Shown here: in pieces, positions 50,936 through 58,918 of the stretch
How the letters are laid out: the number at the start of each line of letters is the position of its first letter
How positions within the stretch are numbered: the first letter of the stretch is position 1
Origin: Glacieibacterium frigidum
GTDB taxonomy: Bacteria > Pseudomonadota > Alphaproteobacteria > Sphingomonadales > Sphingomonadaceae
Reading direction: 5' to 3'
Assembly: GCF_007097155.1 (NCBI RefSeq)
Contig: NZ_VJWA01000002.1
Span: forward strand, 558,001-622,000
DNA: 64,000 nucleotides
Translations under genes and position numbers: made by a program
Notes under the pieces: model-generated
Told to the model about the DNA's origin: nothing
Databases searched by the model: none
What the model saw: only the letters and a program-made list of their open reading frames with translations

Positions 50936-53368
50936 ATGTCGAAGCGCGGGTTGTTTACGCGATTGCTCGCGGCGCACACCGAGAGTGAGGTCCAAAGCAT
51001 TCTGGACGCCGAGGGCCTGACGACCGATCCGACCAAGTGGACGCCCTACGGGGACAACGAGTCCTTCTACGGTGTCGTGGAGAATCAGCAGGCCCATCCC
51101 GTCCCGGCACTCGTTGAGAAGGTAACCAATGGGATCGACGCGATCCTCGAGAAGAAGGTGCTTCAGGCCGGCCTGGACATACGTTCGCCCGAGGCGCCGA
51201 GAAGCGTGCGCGAGGCATTGGATCGCTATTTCCCCAACCACCGCAACTGGGATCTCGGCGACGCGCGCAGCGCTCAGGCCCGCGAGCTCCAGATCGTCGC
51301 CAGCGGTCCCCGGCGCGACACGTCGCTCCTGGTCTACGACGACGGCGTTGGTCAGGCACCGAAGGACTTCCCCGGTACGTTTCTGTCACTGCTGCGCGGC
51401 AACAAGAACGACGTTCACTTCGTGCAGGGCAAATACAACATGGGCGGGGCGGGGGCGATCGCCTTCTGCGGCGATCTGCGCTTCCAGCTAGTCGCGAGCA
51501 GACGCTATGATGGCGCGCACCCACTAGGCTTTACCCTTCTGCGTCGCCATCCGCCGGCGCTGGCGGAAGCGGCCAACCGCAAGAACACCTGGTACGAGTA
51601 TCTCGTCTTCGACGGCGAGGTCGCGTCGGTCGATGTCGACGAACTGGACATCGGCCTGGACGGCCGGAGCTTTCGCACCGGTTCGCTGTTGAAGATGTAT
51701 TCCTACCGCCTACCCGAGGGTGCGCGGTCGATTATCTCCCGCGACCTGAACCTCAGCCTCAACGAGTTCCTGTTCGAGCCGGCGCTGCCGTTCCTGACAG
51801 TCGACAACAACGAGCGGTATCCTGACAACCGTGCGCCTGTGACGCCGGTCTACGGGTTGAAACGCCGGCTGGAAGCCGACAACGAGACCGTCGAGACTCG
51901 CTTCTCCGAGGTTTCGCGAACGGCCGAACTGGGTGAGCTCGGCGTGACGGTATACGTATTCAAGCCGCGGTCGCGTGGCCAAGGGGTCAAGGAGACGAAG
52001 CAGTACGTCCAGCGCGAGTACTTTAAGAACGGCATGACCGTGCTGTTCTCGCTGAACGGCCAGGTGCACGGGTCGTACAGCTCGGAATTCGTCACGCGTG
52101 CTCTGAGGATGCCGCTGCTCAAGGACTACCTGCTGATCCACGTCGACTGCTCAAACCTGCATCTCTCGGTCCGCAACGAGCTGTTCATGGCTTCCCGCGA
52201 CCGCCTGAAGGCAGGCGACAAGGCCGATACGATCCGCAAACATCTGCGCGACATGCTGCTCGCGAGCGAATTGAAGGAGATAGCGAAGCGTCGGAAGTCG
52301 AGTCTGGGTGTCGACACTGGGGACGCCGGTCAGATGCTACGCGACATGACACGCAACATGCCGATGAACGACGCGCTGGCGAAGATCCTGCGCCAGACGT
52401 TCAACATCGCCGAGCAGAGGCCCGGCACCTCGGACAAGAAGCCTCGGCCGAACCCGGAGCGTCCGAAGCGCGCACCGAAGGAGGCGCCGCCCTTCCACCC
52501 TCAGCGCTACCCTTCCGCGTTCCAAGCGAAGGGCGGTGACGCGCAGGAGTGCGGGCTGAAGCTCTATCGCCTGCCGGCTGGCGGAAGCAGGACGATCGCG
52601 TTCGCGACAGACGTCGAGAACGACTTCTTCGATCGGACGGATGATCCCGGCGACATGTCGCTCGCAGTAATGCGCCCGTCCGCGACCGGCAGCACAGGCG
52701 GCGGGAAGCCCGATCCGAGCTCCGAGGGCGATCTGCTCGACGTGGTCCGCACCAGCCCCTCCGAGGGCACCATCCGCGTCGGCGTGCGGGCGAGCGGCGA
52801 GACGAAGGTGGGCGACACGATCAAGATGACGGCCACACTTACCAGCCCGCATGGCGACCTTACCGAGACCGTGCTGGTGCGCATCACCGACCCAGAGCGC
52901 ACGCCGCCGCGGAAGGAGCCCGACGTTGAGCCGCCACTAGGGATTCCCGAGCTCGTGCTGTGCTCGCAAGAGGGCGGTCCCGGTCTGAAGTCGTGGGAGC
53001 AGATCGCAGAGGCTGGCATCGAGATGAATCACGACGTCGTGGTCTATCCCTTCGTCGACGAAGACAAGCTCGCGCGCATCTACGTCAACATGCACAGTCG
53101 CGTGCTTCGCGAGTTCAACTCTGGTGCACGCTCGCCGGAAGCGGTGGAAGTCGCCGAGCGGCGCTACATCAGCGCCGTCTACTTCCACACGCTCTTCCTG
53201 TTCGCGACGACGAAATCCAGGAAGTACGATTTGCGGCGCGGTGGCGATGGCGACGCGGAGGGCACCGATGTGGAGATCGCTGAGTATGTTTCCGACGTCT
53301 TCAACTCGTCCTATGCGCAGTTCCTGCTGAACTTCGACACCACGGACCTGATCGATGCAATGGGTTGA
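50936..53368 (+). CDS. GHKL (Hsp90/MORC-like) ATPase, defence-island triad gene 1
   Basis: From ATG 50936 (MSKRGLFTRLLAAHTESEV; GGGGCGAGGA upstream) the product has 810 residues. The upstream frame extension has no family support. GHKL motifs are clear: N-box EKVTNGIDA (Glu61, Asn65, Asp68), G1 YDDGVG (Asp135-Gly139) and G2 KYNMGGAGAIAF (around 170). A transducer-like domain follows (residues 230-430). The C-terminal half has a Pro/Lys-rich linker, an Ig-like strand-rich domain (GDTIKMTATLTSPHGDLTETVLVRI) and a helical end. ATP-driven clamp action like MORC/MutL is expected. It is the first gene of a three-gene operon convergent with the ssp-type genes. Confidence 0.8.
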   Translation: MSKRGLFTRLLAAHTESEVQSILDAEGLTTDPTKWTPYGDNESFYGVVENQQAHPVPALVEKVTNGIDAILEKKVLQAGLDIRSPEAPRSVREALDRYFPNHRNWDLGDARSAQARELQIVASGPRRDTSLLVYDDGVGQAPKDFPGTFLSLLRGNKNDVHFVQGKYNMGGAGAIAFCGDLRFQLVASRRYDGAHPLGFTLLRRHPPALAEAANRKNTWYEYLVFDGEVASVDVDELDIGLDGRSFRTGSLLKMYSYRLPEGARSIISRDLNLSLNEFLFEPALPFLTVDNNERYPDNRAPVTPVYGLKRRLEADNETVETRFSEVSRTAELGELGVTVYVFKPRSRGQGVKETKQYVQREYFKNGMTVLFSLNGQVHGSYSSEFVTRALRMPLLKDYLLIHVDCSNLHLSVRNELFMASRDRLKAGDKADTIRKHLRDMLLASELKEIAKRRKSSLGVDTGDAGQMLRDMTRNMPMNDALAKILRQTFNIAEQRPGTSDKKPRPNPERPKRAPKEAPPFHPQRYPSAFQAKGGDAQECGLKLYRLPAGGSRTIAFATDVENDFFDRTDDPGDMSLAVMRPSATGSTGGGKPDPSSEGDLLDVVRTSPSEGTIRVGVRASGETKVGDTIKMTATLTSPHGDLTETVLVRITDPERTPPRKEPDVEPPLGIPELVLCSQEGGPGLKSWEQIAEAGIEMNHDVVVYPFVDEDKLARIYVNMHSRVLREFNSGARSPEAVEVAERRYISAVYFHTLFLFATTKSRKYDLRRGGDGDAEGTDVEIAEYVSDVFNSSYAQFLLNFDTTDLIDAMG

Positions 53369-53485
53369 AGCTCCTGAGGCGCGGACGAGCGGTCGCTCGA
53401 CGCCTCTTCTAGCCCTATGCATTGCAGGGAGCGGGCGCCTGAGTGAAGCCGATCAGCTGGTGCGGGCATGTGCGCCGCTTGGGGG

Positions 53486-55915
53486 ATGGGTTTGAACTTC
53501 AGGGTCTCGGCGCGGACAATTTTGCACCTCGGATCGGAGCTCATCAGCTCCGACGGCGTCGCCTTTTACGAGCTCATCAAAAACTCGCTGGATGCAAAAG
53601 CGAGCCGAGTGACGGTCGATGTCTTCTATCGGCTCGATTACGTCGTCTACTCGGAGATACTTCGGGAGCTCGGCGAAGATCGTGACACCCCGGAAGTACT
53701 GCGCGAGCGGTACATCCGTTCGCTTCGACGGCCCCGGACGTGGCAGCAGCTCCGGGACTACGCGCTGGGATCTATCGTCCAGGGCGCCCCTGGGGTCGAC
53801 CGCCTGGTACGGCGTTTGACCAACGCCAGTACGAAAGCCAGATTCCTGGAGGCACTGCGCGCTGCGAACCAGATCGAGATCGACGACGACGGAGAGGGCA
53901 TGTCGCTCGACATCCTCCGCGACGTCTACCTGACGATCGGCACCTCATATCGGGCCGACCAGAAGCGAGACCAATACGCAGCCGAGGAGGATGACGAAGT
54001 CGAGGCATCCGCTCCCGAGGTAATCCTAGGGGAGAAGGGCCTAGGTCGCCTCTCGGCGATGCGCCTGGGAGACGAGGTACTGGTCGTCACCGGTCAGGCG
54101 GGTGACTCGAACTGGAATCAGTTGGAGATCGACTGGAATGACTTCGCCGACGCGGCGAACGACGATCTGGACAGCGTCGAGGTCGAACCGGAGGTCGGCA
54201 ATGCTAAGGAGGAAGAGGAACGCGGCACCCTGATCCGCATCTCGGCGCTCAAGTCGGAATGGTCGGCCGACAAGCTGGCGGGGCTTGCGATCGAGCAGTT
54301 CTCGAAGCTGTCCGACCCGCTTGGCGGAACGCCGGCGCCGCCACTGACTCTCAGATTCAACGATATCGAGGTGGAGATCCCGCGCTTCGCCGACTTCCTG
54401 CTCGAACAGGCGCACGGTCGCCTCCGCGCGGCGCTGCACGTCGCCGGCCCGGGTGCTCCACGGATCGAGGGGACCATGGAGTACCTTCTGCACAACCGCA
54501 GTCGTCAACTGCGCCTGTCGACGCTCGAGTTGAAGACGACGACGGAGCTGGATGTTCCGACCGTCGAGCGGATCGGCCCCTTCAATCTAGACATGTACTG
54601 GTTCAACAGGCGCCTGCTGACGAAGATCGAGGGTATCGGCAACCTGACGGTGGTGCGCCGCATCCTGGCAGAATGGTCCGGCGGCGTGTCCGTCTACCGC
54701 GACGGCTATCGCGTGAACCCGTATGGTGGTCCCAACGACGACTGGCTGGACCTGGACCGGGACGCATTTTCGACCAGCGGGTTCAAGCTCAACCGCGGTC
54801 AGATCGTCGGCCGGGCGCGGATTACCCAGCGCGGCAACCCCTACCTGATCGACCAGACCAACCGCGAAGGACTGAAGGAGAACCCGGAGAAGCAGGCGTT
54901 CGTGAAGGTGCTCAGTGCGGTCATGGAAATCTACCGTCAATACCTCAACGAGATCGACCGGGATGTCGACAGGGCGCGCCGAGTGACCGCCGCCGAGGCG
55001 CTCGAGCGCTTCAGCGTTGAGGACGAGCGGTTAGCCTCCCTCCTGCCCGCGCTGGAGGATGCGCTGCGTGGCAGCGAGGACGGCCGCGACCTCACTAGGA
55101 AGCTACGCGGCACGATGAGTGAGCTGCGTGCGGCAGCCGAGGTCGTGCAACGGGCGGCTGGCGCGCAGGAGAAGGAGCGTAGCCGCGTGCTTCATCTGGC
55201 CAGCATCGGCCTGATGATCGAGAGCTTGGCGCACGAGTTGTACCGGGCGACCTCAGCAGGTCTGGAGACGATCGCGCAGGCGCGGCGGTCCAGCAATCCG
55301 GTCAACGCCGGCACTTCGCTGCGCGTGCTGGATAGCCAACTCCGTACCCTCCAGAAGCGGCTGAAGGTGCTTGATCCGCTCAGCACGAACGCGCGCCAGA
55401 CGAAAGAGGCGTTCGAGCTCGTCGACTGGATCGAGGACATAGTGAACGGCTTCGCCAGCCGTAACGAAGGCCGCCGGATCGCTATCGAGACCAGCGTCCT
55501 GCCGGACGACGGGGAACTGAACGTGAAGGCGGTGAAGGGGATGTTCGTCCAGGTCCTGGAGAACCTGCTCACCAATTCCGTGTTCTGGGTTTCCGAGCAG
55601 CACAAAGAGCGGGTCCGGCTGAGGATCGCGCGTGACGGCGGGGACGAACCGGTCGGCCGCATAGACGTTGTAGTCGACCTGCCCAGCCGCCGCATCCTCG
55701 TCACTGATGACGGGCCCGGCATCCCGCAGGAACGCCGGGAAACCGTGTTCGAACCATTTTTCAGCACGAAGCGCCAGAAGCAGGGCAAGGGGCTCGGCCT
55801 CTACATCGCGAGGGAGGTCGCCGAATATCACGGCGGCACGCTCACGCTCGGCGCGGCCGACGAGCACGGCCAGATACACTCCGTCATCTTCGAGATTGGG
55901 AACGTGGATGTCTAA
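53486..55915 (+). CDS. Tandem-GHKL protein: Hsp90-like ATPase plus histidine-kinase-like module, triad gene 2
   Basis: ATG 53486 (MGLNFRVSARTILHLGSEL) is preferred because homologous starts are compact; ATG 53468 is also possible. Residues 20-190 form a first GHKL fold: YELIKNSLDA (Glu29, Asn33, Asp36), DDDGEGM near 133-139 and GEKGLGRLS near 182-190, with about 80 residues inserted between N-box and G1. Residues about 570-800 form a histidine-kinase-like half: dimerisation helix LASIGLMIESLAHEL, N-box VLENLLTNSVFW, TDDGPGIP, FEPFFSTK and GKGLGLYIAREV. The H-box histidine near 582 could be phosphorylated. The stop overlaps the next gene by 8 nt. Confidence 0.8.
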   Translation: MGLNFRVSARTILHLGSELISSDGVAFYELIKNSLDAKASRVTVDVFYRLDYVVYSEILRELGEDRDTPEVLRERYIRSLRRPRTWQQLRDYALGSIVQGAPGVDRLVRRLTNASTKARFLEALRAANQIEIDDDGEGMSLDILRDVYLTIGTSYRADQKRDQYAAEEDDEVEASAPEVILGEKGLGRLSAMRLGDEVLVVTGQAGDSNWNQLEIDWNDFADAANDDLDSVEVEPEVGNAKEEEERGTLIRISALKSEWSADKLAGLAIEQFSKLSDPLGGTPAPPLTLRFNDIEVEIPRFADFLLEQAHGRLRAALHVAGPGAPRIEGTMEYLLHNRSRQLRLSTLELKTTTELDVPTVERIGPFNLDMYWFNRRLLTKIEGIGNLTVVRRILAEWSGGVSVYRDGYRVNPYGGPNDDWLDLDRDAFSTSGFKLNRGQIVGRARITQRGNPYLIDQTNREGLKENPEKQAFVKVLSAVMEIYRQYLNEIDRDVDRARRVTAAEALERFSVEDERLASLLPALEDALRGSEDGRDLTRKLRGTMSELRAAAEVVQRAAGAQEKERSRVLHLASIGLMIESLAHELYRATSAGLETIAQARRSSNPVNAGTSLRVLDSQLRTLQKRLKVLDPLSTNARQTKEAFELVDWIEDIVNGFASRNEGRRIAIETSVLPDDGELNVKAVKGMFVQVLENLLTNSVFWVSEQHKERVRLRIARDGGDEPVGRIDVVVDLPSRRILVTDDGPGIPQERRETVFEPFFSTKRQKQGKGLGLYIAREVAEYHGGTLTLGAADEHGQIHSVIFEIGNVDV

Positions 55916-58112
55916 GACAGCGATCGGCGATGACGACGAGCCGAAGAAGCCGCCCGAGAAGCAAGCCGAAACGCCGCGTGTAGCGCCGTCCAAGCGAGAG
56001 AAAAGCGACGAGGCCGAGCCGGCTGTGATTGCGGGATCAGATGCTTTAATCGTTGAGAGCGCTGACGCGCAGGGCGGTGCGCTGCCGGAAGCGGTCGGGA
56101 TAACTGACGCAGAGCAATGCCCCGGTGCCGCAGCGGCTGATGATGCAGCTGAAGCAGACGTCGCCACGCAGGAGGACACGTCCCCGGCGCCGCCCCCATG
56201 GAGCGGATTGACGGTGGCGATCATCGACGACGCGATGCATCCGCCCAGACTCGACCGGTTGGATCCCGCGGACATTGCTTCGGTAAGCGCCCTTCTCTCT
56301 ACAAATTCGGAAGTGCTCGACGAACTCAGGGCACTCGGTGTCGACGGAGGCGCTTCCGTGGACGAGCGTCTTCGAGCGCTGGCCGAGAGTGACGAGCCCC
56401 TTCTTTCGTTGGCTAAGCTCGGCGCCGCATCCCGGGACGCGACTCGTATGGTGGAAGAGCATCGTTCGTTCCGGCGGCTCCGCGCGATCCTGGAAGCGGA
56501 GGTGCAAGACGTCGCGGTGTGCGACCCGTTCAACCAGCTGCCGGATCTGTCGCGGCACAATCTAATCCTGCTAGATTATTTTCTCGAGGGACCCGCCGGA
56601 GGGCGGACGTTGTCGGTCGCCGTTGCCAACGCTCTGCGCGCCCAGGCCAACCGCGAATCCGATCAGCAGATCGTGCTGATGTCATCACTGGAGACAGTTC
56701 GCGACGCTCGTGGCGATTTCCGTTCGGAAACCGAATTGACGGGGTCGGCCTTCGCGTTTGTCGGCAAGCCCGATCTAAACGAGCCTTGGAAGGTGAAGGC
56801 TCACTTGGGAATGCTTGAGCGTGCACGGCCATATGCCCCCGCCTTCAACGACTATCGCGCTGGCTTGGACGACGCTCTTTCGAAGGCGCGCGAGGAACTC
56901 CTCAAGCTGGTCGACGACCTGGACATAGGCGACTACGCCTTCCTACAAAGCCGCGCGCTTATGAAGGATGGCCACCCTCTGGGTGACTACGTCTTTTGGC
57001 TGCTCTCGTCCCAGCTGATGGCGCTCGCTTTCGAGCGCGACGAGATGCGGACCCGGCAGCGCGCGCTGGACGCGCTGGAGTTCGTCGGCGCGCCATTCGC
57101 GGCGACTGAGCCTTCAACCGTCGTCGCAAATCTGCTGCACAGCGCGCTCGTGTCGCGGAACATGGGACCTCTTGGCCCTCACCCCCGAGCGAAGACCGAC
57201 AGCGCCTACGCCGCGTTCCCCTTAGTGCAACTCGGCGACGTCTTCCTAGATGAGGGCCGCACGAAGGCCGTCGTCGTGATGAGTGCCGATTGCGACCTGG
57301 CGTTCTCCCCAATGCCCGATCGGGAACCCGACGCGGACACGCCTGTCATGTTATTGCCCGGCGTACCCGTCAAGATGAAGGACGCCAAGGACGGGCCCGA
57401 CCCGAACACCGACGGCCTACTACATAGGGAAGAGGTCTATCGGATAGTCTGGGACCTCGCGAAGTATCGAGCCGTGCCGCTCGGCCAGTTGAACGAGTGG
57501 TTCCAAAAAGAGGGCTACGACGTCTCGAACCGCGATCGACTGCGACCCCTTTTTGCTTTGAAGCTGCAGCAGGAGTTCGGGGCGCACCTCATGCGGGTGG
57601 GTCCACCGATCCTTCCGCCGACGACCGTCGGTGTTGGCGGACGCATGATCGTCTGCACTCCGGAAAAGACGGAGGTTGGCGAGTTCACGCCGGACGAGCT
57701 CATGGTCACGCGCTTGAAGGGGTCTGTATGGCTCCGCGTGACGACCAGGATAGCGGGAGCGCTGCGGGTCCAATGCGAAGCACTGCGCAGCGACATGGAG
57801 GAGCAACGCGACGCCGCGCCGCCCAAGAAAAAGGGTGATTGGCAGCGGAAAATCGATGCTTTGTCGAAGGAGCTCGACAACGACGACTACTGGATTGGCC
57901 TGCTGGAGAACATGGAACTCAATGCCGTGGGCAGTGTGAAGACAGTCGGGCCGATCGGCGTGGTTGTCGGTTGCGATTGGACCGACAACAAGATGCGCGT
58001 CGTTCTGGAGGTCGCCGAAGCCGCTCCACCCCGACGCGGGCGCGGCCGGCAGGCCGGCCCCCAAGACGTTCCGACACATAGCGAAACCAGCTCAGTGAGC
58101 GCCGCCGCCTAG
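55908..58112 (+). CDS. Split receiver-domain protein, triad gene 3
   Basis: The 734-residue product starts at ATG 55908 inside the end of gene 2. After an acidic, Pro/Ala-rich N-terminus, receiver-like elements appear in order: VAIIDDA (about 103-109, acidic pair), LILLDYFL with the likely phospho-acceptor Asp near 222, QIVLMSS near 257 (Ser at the Thr/Ser position) and FVGKPD with Lys near 286. About 100 residues are inserted after the first strand, so the domain is atypical. The remaining 430 residues have no family I recognise and may be the effector. It is probably the phosphorylation partner of gene 2. Its stop codon overlaps the stop of the convergent sspD-like gene. Confidence 0.7.
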   Translation: MSKTAIGDDDEPKKPPEKQAETPRVAPSKREKSDEAEPAVIAGSDALIVESADAQGGALPEAVGITDAEQCPGAAAADDAAEADVATQEDTSPAPPPWSGLTVAIIDDAMHPPRLDRLDPADIASVSALLSTNSEVLDELRALGVDGGASVDERLRALAESDEPLLSLAKLGAASRDATRMVEEHRSFRRLRAILEAEVQDVAVCDPFNQLPDLSRHNLILLDYFLEGPAGGRTLSVAVANALRAQANRESDQQIVLMSSLETVRDARGDFRSETELTGSAFAFVGKPDLNEPWKVKAHLGMLERARPYAPAFNDYRAGLDDALSKAREELLKLVDDLDIGDYAFLQSRALMKDGHPLGDYVFWLLSSQLMALAFERDEMRTRQRALDALEFVGAPFAATEPSTVVANLLHSALVSRNMGPLGPHPRAKTDSAYAAFPLVQLGDVFLDEGRTKAVVVMSADCDLAFSPMPDREPDADTPVMLLPGVPVKMKDAKDGPDPNTDGLLHREEVYRIVWDLAKYRAVPLGQLNEWFQKEGYDVSNRDRLRPLFALKLQQEFGAHLMRVGPPILPPTTVGVGGRMIVCTPEKTEVGEFTPDELMVTRLKGSVWLRVTTRIAGALRVQCEALRSDMEEQRDAAPPKKKGDWQRKIDALSKELDNDDYWIGLLENMELNAVGSVKTVGPIGVVVGCDWTDNKMRVVLEVAEAAPPRRGRGRQAGPQDVPTHSETSSVSAAA

Positions 58113-58918
58113 AGAGTGCAGATGAGGCAGGCCTCGTCGTCTGCTTCATCAGTGCGCTCGGCTCTCGAGAACACCTGCTCGAGCGTCAGATTGTCGCCTC
58201 GCACCTCCTTCGCGAGTTGCCGGCGGCGATGCTCGTCCTTGATCGACTGCATCCGTTCCGGACGCTCCAGCTCTTCCAGACTCTCGCGCTCGCTCCAAGT
58301 GAAGGTGTTCCCGCTGCCTTCGTACACCTGCTCGTAGGCCTTCGCCTGGTCGTAGAGGTCCGGATAGGTCTCCTTTAGCCTGACCCATTCGATCTTCTGC
58401 TGGTAGAAGCAGAAGAAGCATCCCGACCGGCTGCGGCCCCACTTGGTGTACGGCGGCATGCCGACGCCCGAGACGCGCAGGATCTCCTCGATGTCCGGCA
58501 GCTTGAGGCCGTCCTCCTGGAATGGGTAGACGGGCGTGATGTTCGGCTTGTGGCTGATGTAGCCCGACCGGTTCTCGTCGGCGCGCAGTCCCACGTAGTT
58601 GAGCACCGGGTCCTCGCCGATGAAGTTCTCGAAGGGCTTCAACTTGAGCATCTTCGTGCACCAGCGGCGGTGGTTCGACGGGATCATCCCGCCGTACACG
58701 TCGAGCCAGTGGTCGAAGCCGAGCTCGGCGTTGAGCCGGTTGACCCGAACCCCCAGATAGTCCTCGATCCGCTCGAGGTACTCGTAGGTCTCGTTCAGCT
58801 CCTTTCGGGTGTCGGAGAAGATGTACTCCATGTTCGGGACGCGGTCCCGCATGTAGATCGCGAGCGCGGCGGAGTCCTTGCCGCCGGACAGGCTCAGGAC
58901 GTGGCGCATCTTGGTCAT
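58109..58918 (-). CDS. sspD: PAPS-reductase-like ATP pyrophosphatase, SspD-like
   Basis: The 269-residue product has the PP-loop SGGKDS at residues 11-16 and cysteines Cys87 (RRWCTKMLK), Cys167 and Cys170 (SGCFFCFYQQK), the arrangement of phosphorothioation enzymes DndC/SspD; a further CLIC ends the chain. Such proteins adenylate the DNA backbone or transfer sulfur for single-strand phosphorothioation. The start overlaps the stop of the ATPase gene (ATGA). It is the last gene of a four-gene minus-strand operon in the order A-B-C-D. Dnd-type DndC is the alternative, but the partners here are SspB and SspC, not DndD and DndE. Confidence 0.85.
   Translation of the reverse strand: MTKMRHVLSLSGGKDSAALAIYMRDRVPNMEYIFSDTRKELNETYEYLERIEDYLGVRVNRLNAELGFDHWLDVYGGMIPSNHRRWCTKMLKLKPFENFIGEDPVLNYVGLRADENRSGYISHKPNITPVYPFQEDGLKLPDIEEILRVSGVGMPPYTKWGRSRSGCFFCFYQQKIEWVRLKETYPDLYDQAKAYEQVYEGSGNTFTWSERESLEELERPERMQSIKDEHRRRQLAKEVRGDNLTLEQVFSRAERTDEADDEACLICTL

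Noticed and set aside
50936-58112. Known two-component-like defence systems such as Detocs, or Zorya
   Set aside because: The first gene is a MORC/Hsp90-like ATPase and the kinase half is fused to a second GHKL domain; no Zorya motor or helicase proteins are present.
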